This document shows positions 7,852 to 15,762 of a stretch of DNA of 64,000 nucleotides, in pieces. Below the pieces are notes generated by a model. That model searched no databases, was not told the origin of the DNA, and worked only from the letters and a program-made list of their open reading frames with translations. The position numbers were made by a program, and so were the translations under genes. The DNA is taken from positions 806,001-870,000 of the forward strand of contig NZ_FOVD01000001.1 of the NCBI RefSeq assembly GCF_900115055.1, given 5' to 3'. The number at the start of each line of letters is the position of its first letter. The first letter of the stretch is position 1. The stretch is from Chryseobacterium oleae. Its GTDB lineage: Bacteria > Bacteroidota > Bacteroidia > Flavobacteriales > Weeksellaceae.

Positions 7852-8919
7852 TTAATTCATTTCTGCTATCACTCGTGCGAACTCTTCATTAAACTGGTCG
7901 GAATTAGGCAAACTATCAAATACTAATATTAAATCAACTTTTTTATTTTCTGTTATATATTCGTGATTGACACGCTCATAAACCATATTTGGAAACATTA
8001 TTAACTTATCTATAATTGACTTACTCCAACCTTTCATATATCTAGGTATATTTATCATCTGTGAAGGTGGTGTAACCGAAATAAGTTCAATTTCCCAATT
8101 CAATAATCTCTTGCAAGCATTTGTTAATTTATCAATTGTAGATTTTATTGCTAATATTTTTGCTTGATCATCTTTTATTTGATATGCTTTTCCTAATTCT
8201 ACTCCAAAAAGTTGTTGGAAAACGTCTAAAAATTTCGTAATATCAATTAGCCTGTCTTTCACAAAAATAATATACTCTGCACTATTTAATGATCTTGTTG
8301 ACTCATAGACAAAACCATTTTCAATATCTTCAAACCTTGAGGTAACTTCTATCATTCTATCTTTTACTAACTCTGCTGTCAAATAATATTGCCAAAACTC
8401 TTTCTTTTCTAGAGCTATTTTCTTTATTGCTAAGTTCTCATCTTGAAGATCATTTAGATTATCAAATACAAATTCCTTTAATTTTGGTGAAATACTTGTA
8501 ATGAATGGTGCCAGCGCTGCTTGTAAATTTCCATCAGGTCTTTCTGAGTCATATTTCCCATATGTAATGCCTAATAGATCGGTTGGTAGATGGAAGTTAT
8601 CAGCATTTCGTGGAGCCACAAAGAACACCCTTTCTTTGCCTAATCTACCTAGAAATAATCCTAGTTCAAAAATAACATTATCCCTAACTACGTTATGTCT
8701 AGAGTCCCTCATTATGGCAATATCTTCAGGCTTGAAAACGAAAATAGCATAATCTGTATTATCAACTGCTTTTATTAAACTATCAAGTGCAGAGGAATTT
8801 AGCTCAAATATTCCTTGTGACCAAACAGTAGGAGTAGATTGATGCTCTAAAAGAACCTGTAAATTATTAGCTATTTCCAGCGATTCAACAGATGAACCTA
8901 TAAAAATTTTTGGTTTCAT
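7852..8919 (-). CDS. TIR-like (CAP12-type) nucleotide-binding protein
   Basis: 355 residues. Residues 1-125 are a TIR-like domain of the CAP12 type: FIGSS at 6-10, VWSQGIFEL at 32-40, RDNVIFELGLFLGRLG at 79-94 with the likely catalytic Glu85, and LPTDLLGITYGKYD. The same domain fused to STING or other sensors degrades NAD+ in CBASS-type defence. Residues 150-355 are mostly helical and are not a STING or SAVED domain that I can recognise, so the activating signal is unknown. No nucleotide cyclase lies nearby. It is 102 nt downstream of the four-helix membrane gene with its own TAnnTTTG box. Predicted NAD+-consuming abortive effector. Confidence 0.7.
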   Translation of the reverse strand: MKPKIFIGSSVESLEIANNLQVLLEHQSTPTVWSQGIFELNSSALDSLIKAVDNTDYAIFVFKPEDIAIMRDSRHNVVRDNVIFELGLFLGRLGKERVFFVAPRNADNFHLPTDLLGITYGKYDSERPDGNLQAALAPFITSISPKLKEFVFDNLNDLQDENLAIKKIALEKKEFWQYYLTAELVKDRMIEVTSRFEDIENGFVYESTRSLNSAEYIIFVKDRLIDITKFLDVFQQLFGVELGKAYQIKDDQAKILAIKSTIDKLTNACKRLLNWEIELISVTPPSQMINIPRYMKGWSKSIIDKLIMFPNMVYERVNHEYITENKKVDLILVFDSLPNSDQFNEEFARVIAEMN

Positions 8920-8933
8920 TTAATTAGTTTTCA

Positions 8934-8941
8934 CAAATATA
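8934..8941 (-). promoter_or_regulatory. -7 box for the TIR-like gene
   Basis: TATATTTG on the minus strand fits the Bacteroidota TAnnTTTG -7 consensus and ends 14 nt before the start codon of the TIR-like gene. No good -33 TTG is at the expected distance. Confidence 0.4.
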
Positions 8942-9021
8942 ACAAAAAAGTCTTCTTCTCTATTTTGTTGAATTATAAGCATTAGAAAATAGTCTACTTT
9001 AAATAATCCTTCAAAAATCTT

Positions 9022-9525
9022 TTATTCTTCAGTATTATTGTTTCTTTGCAGAACTAAGATTTTACTCAATATAATTAAACATCTCCACACAGTAAAAATA
9101 GTAATCATTACACCAAACGCATTGTAATAAAAGAAATAAGGTCTATAATTTTCTGGAACGAATAATTTAATAAAGAATCCTATGCTTGCAATTGTAATTA
9201 TTTCCTTAATACAGTTCTTTAAATGCTTTACTGTTTCATAATAAAAATCCGATGCAAAAAAACGTCCAAAAGCTGATTCCTCAATATTTCCAGACCTTGA
9301 TGCAGAATTATCTTTAAATGTTATTAATACAGTCAATATTGTTAAAATAAATCCAGCTAAGGTTAAAGCAATATTTGTTAAATCACCTGTTAAACTATAA
9401 GTATCTGCTACCTTTGGTAGTTTAATCCAATTATTTCCAATAGCATAAAAAACAAATAATGTTACAATTATAGAAATACAAAAATCCCAAAAGACAGGTC
9501 GAGTGAAATATTTATCTAATATCAT
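9022..9525 (-). CDS. Four-helix membrane protein, RexB-like candidate
   Basis: 167 residues with four predicted membrane helices: about 12-30 (FWDFCISIIVTLFVFYAIG), 50-68 (IALTLAGFILTILTVLITF), 108-122 and 128-152. It overlaps the upstream gene by 4 bp (start within its stop). The combination of a soluble protein of about 300 residues followed by a small four-helix membrane protein is the lambda RexA-RexB layout, where RexB is a 144-residue ion channel that depolarises the cell. No residue-level match to RexB is claimed; it could be another kind of holin-like or channel effector. Confidence 0.5.
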   Translation of the reverse strand: MILDKYFTRPVFWDFCISIIVTLFVFYAIGNNWIKLPKVADTYSLTGDLTNIALTLAGFILTILTVLITFKDNSASRSGNIEESAFGRFFASDFYYETVKHLKNCIKEIITIASIGFFIKLFVPENYRPYFFYYNAFGVMITIFTVWRCLIILSKILVLQRNNNTEE

Positions 9526-10472
9526 AAATCTTGTATAAAATCATCTAAATCATTTTTTATTAATTCATACCATTTCGTTGAAGAAATTCTCTGACTTAGG
9601 TCAACATTAAGAACTATTTCTTTTTTACCACTAAGTAAATTAAAAACTTCTTCCATCCCATCTTTGTCTTCGTATTCAAACCTAAAATCTTTAAATGTAT
9701 CTATGTCAATTTTGCTGCCTTTAATCTTAGTTAATAAATCTTTAACCATACTATTAGCTTTTGTATTTACTGCTTTACTTTTAAACTTGCTTCCAGGCGA
9801 TTGAAAGTAAGCTTCAATTCTTAAAAATCTTGGCTCCATCATATTACTTAAACTTCTCATCCCTGAAAAATATTGATTATGAACGTCATTTGTTAATCTA
9901 TTTAAATCTTTAGGATCAACTTTAATCGTAAAATTCAATACATTTTTCATTTTTGACAATACCTCTTCAATTGGTGCATCTAAGAATGAATCAACTTTAG
10001 TAGCCTTACTAGATCTTAGTTCTCTATGAGCTATATTTCTAAAATAATACTCTATGTCGGAAATTCTTGGTCCCTCATGATGATATTCACAACATATAAT
10101 TACAGGGTCTCTACTGTAATCAATGAAAAAATTAGTTTGTTCGGCAACACTTCCCATATCTGTTATGGGAACCAACTTAAATTCTTCATGTGGTTTTATC
10201 AAAGGATTTTTATTCCTCAAGAGAGCCATTGAGCATCGTAATCTTCTTTCTCTAGCAAGTATTACCGCCCTATCCATGAATATTTCTCTTCGTTTATTAG
10301 GTCTAGCATGATGCCTATCTATCAAATAACCTTGCTTTTCATTAAATAATTTATTTGATATAAATGTTACTATATCAAATACAATATCCTTACTAGTTTT
10401 ATTTACTCCATTTAGTGGGGTAAATTTTAATGAAAAAAATTGGTATCTTATTTCGGTTAAATTTTCATCCAT
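9522..10472 (-). CDS. Unknown soluble protein, RexA-like candidate
   Basis: 316 residues without signal peptide or membrane helix. The layout is an N-terminal beta-rich part (YQFFSLKFTPLN), a basic segment (RPNKRREIF), a central strand-rich region with DPVIICCEYHHEGPRISDIE, and a C-terminal part whose repeated LNFTIKVDPKDLNRL and KEIVLNVDLSQR strands look like two similar lobes. This resembles how I recall RexA being organised, and the overlapping downstream gene encodes a four-helix membrane protein as in rexAB. It may instead belong to a DUF I cannot name. A strong -33/-7 pair and a palindrome lie directly upstream. Confidence 0.45.
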   Translation of the reverse strand: MDENLTEIRYQFFSLKFTPLNGVNKTSKDIVFDIVTFISNKLFNEKQGYLIDRHHARPNKRREIFMDRAVILARERRLRCSMALLRNKNPLIKPHEEFKLVPITDMGSVAEQTNFFIDYSRDPVIICCEYHHEGPRISDIEYYFRNIAHRELRSSKATKVDSFLDAPIEEVLSKMKNVLNFTIKVDPKDLNRLTNDVHNQYFSGMRSLSNMMEPRFLRIEAYFQSPGSKFKSKAVNTKANSMVKDLLTKIKGSKIDIDTFKDFRFEYEDKDGMEEVFNLLSGKKEIVLNVDLSQRISSTKWYELIKNDLDDFIQDL

Positions 10473-10489
10473 GATTTTTAGTTAATAGG

Positions 10490-10534
10490 CAAATATACAT
10501 TTAATTCAAAAATACAAATTACGGCTAACCGTAA
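10490..10534 (-). promoter_or_regulatory. Promoter and palindromic operator of the RexAB-like operon
   Basis: On the minus strand TATATTTG (10490-10497) is a consensus -7 box and TTTG (10515-10518) is a -33 box 17 nt upstream. Directly abutting the -33 box is the palindrome TTACGG-CTAA-CCGTAA (10519-10534), well placed for a repressor or activator. The start codon at 10472 is 17 nt downstream of the -7 box. Confidence 0.55.
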
Positions 10535-10562
10535 ATTACTTAGTAAAAATAGTTTGGAATAT

Positions 10563-12077
10563 TTAATACCATTCTGGATGTAATTCCACTTTCTTTTTAT
10601 AGTCAATCTGATAATCAAATTTCTTCCATCTTTCTTCTTCTATCTTCGGCATTAAACCTGTATATTCAAAGACGTATTTATGCATCAAATCCTCTAAAAC
10701 ATGAGCGTAACTTTCTATTGTAGACAAAGAGTCATGAATCGAAAATAACGGCATTTCTGGATACTCTTTGGCTATTTTCTTTGATACAAAATCAATTATA
10801 CATTCTGATTCAATATTTTGCAACAGTTTAGAAAAATTAGCATTAGCATTCTTCTTAAACAGCTCTATTACTGTAACCAAATTTGGGAAAACTTTTTTAA
10901 AAGTTTTGTAATCTGAGTTTCTAGTATTTACACCACTAAAAAATAAAGTGAAAATGACTCCTTTCATCAAAGCTCTAACATTATCCATTTTTTTCTTTTC
11001 AGTTACCTTTTTCCTAGCGATATATTTATTTGCAAAATAAGAGCCTAAACGTTTCTTAGGATTCATTATACTTTCCATATTCTCATAAATTTCACCATTG
11101 AGAACCCAAGTTTTAAAAACCTCATACTCTTTCTGGAAATCCTCTGTAGAAAGGACTTCACGGAGTTTCTGCAACATAAAGGTATTATAAACCTTTTTAC
11201 TATATATTTTACTTAATATATTATCTATTCTACTATTACTATTTAAAATAGAATCTATTAAAAATATCAAGAAAAACGGTTGCGAATTTTTTAGATCATA
11301 CCCTACAAGTTCTTGACCCTCATACGTTACAAAGGGTTTAAATATTTTCTTCAAGTTTGTTAAAACCGTATGTAAACGAAAATCACTTTCCTCATTTCGG
11401 GTAGCATAAAAAGCCTTGTGATGCAGAGTTGATATTTGATGATTCCAATGAACTTTCTTATGGGTTAGATCAACAACCTCACCTTCATGATATGATAAAT
11501 CCTCTATATAGGTTACAGCCTTTTCAAAGTCTACCTCCAAACCATCATTAAACCACTTTAAAAGGTGCTTGTTTTCTTCATAAACGTCAGATTCCTGAAT
11601 TGATCTTGCAACTATCACTTTACTAGATTCTAAAGCTTTCATTTCAACTATTTCAGAGGTGGAGTCCAATTTTAAGGATGGTAAAACAAAATCTGCAAAG
11701 CAATATTTATTTGAAGAGAGTCCATGCACGTAATTTTCAGCCTTGAAAATAACTTCTTGCTCAATAAGCCAATCTATATACTCATTATAATCGGATTTAA
11801 TCCCCCTTAGAATCGTTGCATTAAGCGCTACAGGAATATTTTCAAGGGCTTTATTTTCATATGTATTTTGGCGCTTTATTATCGTTGTAATGATATAATA
11901 GAAAAACTCAGCTTTTAACCTGTAGGTAAAAGTCGGATTATAGGCTTTTATAAGCGCATCAATATAATCTTTGATTACAGATGGGATCAAAGCTAAATTT
12001 GCAATTGTAATTCTTTGTTTTTCGTTTCTAGTTAGCTTTCTTGCTGTTTTATTATTAGATAATGGTTTTTTTGTCAT
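10563..12077 (-). CDS. Divergent family-A polymerase-like replication protein of the element
   Basis: 504 residues. Three motifs in the right order suggest a single-subunit DNA/RNA polymerase palm: motif A D261 in LVGYDLKNSQPFF, motif B R368-K372-F376 with G382 (RALMKGVIFTLFFSGVN), and motif C H448-D449 in PLFSIHDSLST, as in T7 RNA polymerase and Pol I (HDS/HDE). No 3'-5' exonuclease or primase domain is recognisable; the N-terminal 200 residues are helical and may bind DNA. Predicted job is initiation or replication of the element. The upstream neighbour is an HTH gene (18 nt away). A broken homologue lies at 7519-7720. Confidence 0.55.
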   Translation of the reverse strand: MTKKPLSNNKTARKLTRNEKQRITIANLALIPSVIKDYIDALIKAYNPTFTYRLKAEFFYYIITTIIKRQNTYENKALENIPVALNATILRGIKSDYNEYIDWLIEQEVIFKAENYVHGLSSNKYCFADFVLPSLKLDSTSEIVEMKALESSKVIVARSIQESDVYEENKHLLKWFNDGLEVDFEKAVTYIEDLSYHEGEVVDLTHKKVHWNHQISTLHHKAFYATRNEESDFRLHTVLTNLKKIFKPFVTYEGQELVGYDLKNSQPFFLIFLIDSILNSNSRIDNILSKIYSKKVYNTFMLQKLREVLSTEDFQKEYEVFKTWVLNGEIYENMESIMNPKKRLGSYFANKYIARKKVTEKKKMDNVRALMKGVIFTLFFSGVNTRNSDYKTFKKVFPNLVTVIELFKKNANANFSKLLQNIESECIIDFVSKKIAKEYPEMPLFSIHDSLSTIESYAHVLEDLMHKYVFEYTGLMPKIEEERWKKFDYQIDYKKKVELHPEWY

Positions 12078-12095
12078 GATCTTAGATTTTTTAAA

Positions 12096-12473
12096 TTATA
12101 CAAATTGTTGGGTCTCAAAATTTTCATTTACCTCAGCTTTCATCATTGAAAGAGTCTTGTATTGCTGTCCAGACATAATCTCTTTCATTAAATCCCTTCT
12201 CAATACAAGAAATTTATTTGCAAATTCAGGTTTGTACGCAGGAATCAATCCAGAATTAATTTTCTCTCTGACCACCCTCTCATTCATTCCAAGAAGTTCT
12301 GCAACCTCTTTTGTTGTCAAAACTTCTTTTGTATGTGCGATACGACTAACAATATCTAATCTTGTTACATAAGCAGAAAATAGTTTGGTTACTATTTTTT
12401 GCACCAATTTTTCGATTATAAAACCGAAATTTTCGTTATGGCTGGATTTCGCCGTCATGATTTGATTTATCAT
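12096..12473 (-). CDS. HTH (excisionase/MerR-like) DNA-binding protein
   Basis: 125 residues. Residues about 50-90 form an HTH_17 type winged helix (LTTKEVAELLGMNERVVREK, then INSGLIPAYK), typical of excisionases and accessory replication or transfer regulators on mobile elements. The ATG at 12455 (MTAKSS) is an alternative start. It precedes the polymerase-like gene by 18 nt and probably shares its transcript. Confidence 0.65.
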   Translation of the reverse strand: MINQIMTAKSSHNENFGFIIEKLVQKIVTKLFSAYVTRLDIVSRIAHTKEVLTTKEVAELLGMNERVVREKINSGLIPAYKPEFANKFLVLRRDLMKEIMSGQQYKTLSMMKAEVNENFETQQFV

Positions 12474-12516
12474 GAAACGATTACATCAAGAACTTGGCGA
12501 GTATGCCAAAAACGAA

Positions 12517-12544
12517 AAAACTCCCACCTTAAAGTAAGAGTTTT
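12517..12544. terminator. Hairpin between the integrase and HTH operons
   Basis: AAAACTC and GAGTTTT arms separated by 14 nt, with T residues after the right arm and A residues before the left. It lies between the stop of the 12661 gene and the start of the leftward 12096 gene, so it can end leftward transcription from the integrase module. Confidence 0.4.
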
Positions 12545-12551
12545 AAATATT

Positions 12552-12600
12552 TGATTTTCAATTTATTAAATTTTAAAATAAAATTTAATTTGATAAATCA
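12552..12600. repeat. AT-only palindrome within a larger imperfect inverted repeat
   Basis: A perfect 11-bp inverted repeat (ATTAAATTTTA, AAA loop, TAAAATTTAAT) spans 12565-12589. It is nested in a longer imperfect repeat whose outer ends are TGATTT and AAATCA. It lies between two transcription units of the element and could be an origin, an operator or a second terminator. Confidence 0.45.
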
Positions 12601-12660
12601 GGTCACATTTCATTGGAAAAACTGAAAAAAAATTAAAAATTTTTCAAAGGTGGAGCGAAA

Positions 12661-13728
12661 TTAAGCAACAATCATTTTCAGAAAATTAAAGACACTTCTA
12701 ATATCATCTATCATTTTAAAATTTGTTGACTTCTTTTTCTTTTTAAGTTCTTCCCTTGAAATTTCAGAACCATTTTCCAGAATAAAGTAATCAGATAAAA
12801 TTTTCCAATGCTCATCTTCCGAGTCCTGTACAATTGTATCTTCTTCCATAATCTTATAAAATGTTGCTAAAGCAGTAATATCTTTTAACCAGATTATTTT
12901 AGATAATTCTCTTCTTTTATTATTAAAGAGGTCATCAATCTGTTCAAAAGTAGTTATTTCAGAAACAAATCCTCTACCTACTAGAGTTTGCTTAATTGAA
13001 TCTATAATTTGTACCCTAGCTTCCATATCTTTTAAATTTCTATAGTTTTTTCTTGGTGCAAGTTTAAAAGATTGAACTTCTTTTTTAGACGGATAGACAA
13101 GCTTTTTTAAAGCGTCAAAATTTTCTGTCGTAAGGTAATCGACAAAATTGGAATAAAAATCTCTAAATACCTCCAAATAAACCTCCTTAATGGCAATCCC
13201 ATATTTTGCGAAAACATTTTTTTCTTTTCTAATCGCATCATCTAAATCATAATAATCATTGAAAAGTAATTCAGTAAGCTTATTTATGTATAGGTGTTTA
13301 TTTTTTGATAAAATGTATTCATGTCTAAGTAATGTTTGGGATTTAATTTTTTCCTTTAGTAAGGCATTATATAATGGTTCAAAAAAAGAAACTATTGTTA
13401 TTTCTCCATTTTCATTTTCAACTTTCATTCTTCCCTCAACCTTGTATTCAAACTCATATTCCTTGACATTAATAAAGTAATGATAGGCAATAAGATAAAA
13501 ATAATCACCTCTGGTAAAAATCTTTTCAAACATATCAAACCTTTCTATTTTCTTTTCATCAATATTTAAACCTTTCGTCCGTAACCTTTCTTTATCCCAA
13601 AAGAAATACCTAAAGTTTGAAAATGGATATACACCAAATTCTACTTCATCTTTATTCCCTTCTTCAAAATGTTGAAATAGCGGAGAGAAATCAAAATCAT
13701 TATCTAAAACAGGTAAAAATTCTATCAT
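12661..13728 (-). CDS. Integrase-linked protein of unknown function
   Basis: 355 residues, rich in charged residues and aromatics, no signal peptide or membrane helix, no motif I recognise. Its start overlaps the integrase stop by 4 bp, so it is translationally coupled to the recombinase. Such companions often act in element mobilisation or its control, but nothing in the sequence proves that. Its stop is followed by a 187-nt gap with two hairpins. Confidence 0.5.
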   Translation of the reverse strand: MIEFLPVLDNDFDFSPLFQHFEEGNKDEVEFGVYPFSNFRYFFWDKERLRTKGLNIDEKKIERFDMFEKIFTRGDYFYLIAYHYFINVKEYEFEYKVEGRMKVENENGEITIVSFFEPLYNALLKEKIKSQTLLRHEYILSKNKHLYINKLTELLFNDYYDLDDAIRKEKNVFAKYGIAIKEVYLEVFRDFYSNFVDYLTTENFDALKKLVYPSKKEVQSFKLAPRKNYRNLKDMEARVQIIDSIKQTLVGRGFVSEITTFEQIDDLFNNKRRELSKIIWLKDITALATFYKIMEEDTIVQDSEDEHWKILSDYFILENGSEISREELKKKKKSTNFKMIDDIRSVFNFLKMIVA

Positions 13729-14951
13729 ATTCCTAAAACTATATTATTAATTGTACTAGCCTTACGTTTATCAACTATTTTTGCATAAATCTCAGTTGTT
13801 GAAACATTTTTATGCCCAAGCATTTTTGAAATAAGATAAATATCAGCTCCTGCTTCTAATTGTGCAACTGCATAAGAAGTTCTAAAATTGTGAAAGGTAA
13901 CTTTCTTTTCAATTTCAGCTTTTGATAACCATTTCCTTAAATTATCATTAAGTGAATGATATGCAATTCTATCGAATACAAAATCTGTTCTAAATTTTCT
14001 ATCTCCCATTAGCTTTACAGCTTCTTCCGAGATAGGATGATACTGAAAAGCTGAGGTTTTCTTCATCCTGAAATATATATAATTAATCCCCTCTCTTTCA
14101 ACAACATCACACCACTGTAAATTATTAATATCACTATGCCTCAAGCCTGTTAAAAAGGCAAAAATGCAATATTTCTTTAAGACTTCATCAGAAAAATCAG
14201 TAGTAAATAGTTTTCTGCATTCATTTAATGTTAAGAAGTTTTTCATGGGTTCTTCTTCTTCAATCCATTCTATACGTCCCTTAAAACTTTTAGAAAGATA
14301 ATTTTCTTCATAAGCCATTTCTAAAACCTGCATAAATCTGATAAAGTAGCTTGCAGCTGAATTTCTACTAATTTTATGTGTTGTACTTCTTAACTGATAA
14401 GCATTAAGTAATTTGGATTTAAAATCTTCAATTAGAGCTTTGTTTATATCTTGAAACAGAATATTTCCATAAATCTTAACAAAGTGTCCGTAACAACCAC
14501 TCCACGCTCCTTCGGAACTGGTTGCATTCTGGGCTTTTTCCTTAAAATATTCTGTAAAGATTTTACCTCTATTTTCTGCCAACTCCAAAGCCCTCAACTC
14601 TGTTTCGGTATAAATGTCTGGATTGATGACTTCTTTAAATCTTTTAGCTCTATACAATTCAACCATTTCATTAGTTTCCCTGTTATGCTGTTTTTGAGCG
14701 GGTGTTAAGATTAATTTCTTAGGATTACCATTTTTGTCTTTAACAGTTTCAACTCTTGATTGCTTCTTGCCATGCGCATCTGTATAAGAAACTATCTCAC
14801 TCTGAAACTCATTGTATAAGAAATAGCTAGTTTTCTCATAACGGGTCTTTTTTCCAGTCTTCCTGTTAAAAACAGGAGGATAAAAATTTAGTGAAAGATT
14901 ACTCTTATTTCCTTTCACAAGTTTTTTTAATACTGTTACTTTTTTACTCAT
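13725..14951 (-). CDS. Tyrosine recombinase (integrase)
   Basis: 408 residues. The catalytic domain has the full set: Arg271 in LTGLRHSDINNL, Lys298 in RMKKTS, His354-x-x-Arg357 in TFHNFRTSYAVAQ, His380 in MLGHKNVSTT and the nucleophile Tyr389 in EIYAKIVDK. The N-terminal part has a SAM-like core-binding domain (about 125-230) preceded by an arm-binding-like beta region (1-60). It overlaps the upstream zinc-finger/HTH gene by 8 bp and the downstream gene by 4 bp, forming a three-gene module next to mnmE. It should catalyse insertion and excision of the element. Confidence 0.9.
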   Translation of the reverse strand: MSKKVTVLKKLVKGNKSNLSLNFYPPVFNRKTGKKTRYEKTSYFLYNEFQSEIVSYTDAHGKKQSRVETVKDKNGNPKKLILTPAQKQHNRETNEMVELYRAKRFKEVINPDIYTETELRALELAENRGKIFTEYFKEKAQNATSSEGAWSGCYGHFVKIYGNILFQDINKALIEDFKSKLLNAYQLRSTTHKISRNSAASYFIRFMQVLEMAYEENYLSKSFKGRIEWIEEEEPMKNFLTLNECRKLFTTDFSDEVLKKYCIFAFLTGLRHSDINNLQWCDVVEREGINYIYFRMKKTSAFQYHPISEEAVKLMGDRKFRTDFVFDRIAYHSLNDNLRKWLSKAEIEKKVTFHNFRTSYAVAQLEAGADIYLISKMLGHKNVSTTEIYAKIVDKRKASTINNIVLGI

Positions 14952-15495
14952 TATTGAAGATTGTATTTACTAAGTTTTTGGGAACATATACATTTTTACC
15001 TTTAGGGATTTTCGGAATATTATGTTTTTTACACAAATAATAGAAAGAGCCCGAACTCACATTAAATGCGTCCAAGGCTTCATTAATCGTGTAATAATTA
15101 TCATCGCAGAAGTATGGCAAATTATATTGTTTTTCTTCGTTATTTTCGCCTTTTTTCCTAAATAGTACATCCAAGTCAACTTTCCTAATTCTTACCGATT
15201 TAAAGCCTTCTAATTTGCTTAATCTACCATCTTTTAACATTCGATAAATTGATGTTCTGCTAATATTCAATAAAAGCATAACTTCTTTGATGGATAGATA
15301 CTCCTTTTTTTGGATTTCTTCAATGTCATAACCTTTAATCTGTACTACTAAATCCTTATTACTCGCTTGAATCTTTTCATCACGCTTTCTCTTTTTGTAA
15401 AATTTCTTAGCACAGTCATCAGAACAACATTTTGTTGTAGTCTTTTTAGCTACAAATCTATTTCCGCAGAATTGACAAATTTTATTGACTTCCAT
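14944..15495 (-). CDS. Zinc-finger plus double-HTH protein, excisionase-like
   Basis: 183 residues. The N-terminus has a four-cysteine zinc ribbon-like motif (CQFCGNRF then KCCSDDCAKKF) and a basic stretch. Two HTH_17 winged helices follow: YLSIKEVMLLLNISRTSIYR at about 67-86 and YYTINEALDAFNVSSGSFYY near 130-150. Excisionase-type proteins next to an integrase act as directionality factors or repressors. The gene starts 23 nt from a 10-bp phased GTTTC array that could be its binding site. It overlaps int by 8 bp. Confidence 0.7.
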   Translation of the reverse strand: MEVNKICQFCGNRFVAKKTTTKCCSDDCAKKFYKKRKRDEKIQASNKDLVVQIKGYDIEEIQKKEYLSIKEVMLLLNISRTSIYRMLKDGRLSKLEGFKSVRIRKVDLDVLFRKKGENNEEKQYNLPYFCDDNYYTINEALDAFNVSSGSFYYLCKKHNIPKIPKGKNVYVPKNLVNTIFNNE

Positions 15496-15517
15496 AACAA
15501 CTAAATTCTCCCTAAAA

Positions 15518-15564
15518 ATGTTTCACATTGTTTCTCCATGTTTCCCAATGTTTCAAAATGTAAC
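15518..15564. repeat. 10-bp phased GTTTC array (iterons / arm-type sites)
   Basis: GTTTC occurs at 15520, 15530, 15540 and 15550, exactly 10 bp apart, each preceded by TG-containing ends (units such as ATGTTTCACA and ATGTTTCCCA), with a degenerate fifth unit ATGTAACG. The helical phasing places all copies on one face of the DNA. It lies between the excisionase-like gene and mnmE, where integrase or excisionase arm sites are expected. Confidence 0.65.
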
Positions 15565-15611
15565 GTTTTTTAACGATAAAATTACAAATTTTATTCCAAA
15601 TCAAATTCATA

Positions 15612-15667
15612 GAAACGAAATAGAAACAAATAGAATGTATATATTCTGCAATATTAAATTTTGAAAC
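15612..15667. repeat. Inverted GAAAC copies facing the GTTTC array
   Basis: GAAAC, the reverse complement of the array unit, occurs at 15612-15616 and 15623-15627 (11 bp apart) and again at 15663-15667. These are in the opposite orientation to the 15520-15554 array and closer to the mnmE end, as expected for a paired set of integrase arm sites. Confidence 0.4.
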
Positions 15668-15684
15668 AAAACAAAATGCAAATA

Positions 15685-15719
15685 AAAAACCCTTTAAACA
15701 TTACATTTAAAGGGTTTTT
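15685..15719. terminator. Strong bidirectional terminator at the element edge
   Basis: A 14-bp perfect stem (AAAAACCCTTTAAA and TTTAAAGGGTTTTT) with a 7-nt loop. A-tract on one side and T-tract on the other allow function in both directions; it follows the mnmE stop for leftward transcription and would insulate the element. Confidence 0.7.
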
Positions 15720-15762
15720 CGTATTATTGTAATTGCAATCTATATACAATCTAAAACGTCGT

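Larger units (their letters stand above)
1..15762. mobile_element. Probable integrative element abutting the 3' end of mnmE (left end not seen)
   Basis: An AT-rich block of unfamiliar genes stops exactly at the last codon of mnmE. The mnmE-proximal edge carries an integrase, two excisionase-like HTH proteins, a polymerase-like protein and a phased repeat array, which is the layout of an integrative element. The mnmE 3' end is a known attachment site for some tyrosine-integrase elements (SGI1 in trmE). I did not find a second copy of the mnmE end inside the window, so the left border is probably outside it, and inclusion of the 267-7,243 operon is inferred from composition and content only. 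Confidence 0.5.

Noticed and set aside
7852..10472. CBASS or Pycsar operon
   Set aside because: A TIR-like domain is present but no CD-NTase, Pycsar cyclase, Cap2/Cap3 or cyclic-nucleotide sensor could be recognised.
1..15762. A left attachment repeat matching the mnmE 3' end (CGATACAAAACTTAG)
   Set aside because: I scanned the block by eye and found no copy; the left border is probably outside the window, so none is claimed.
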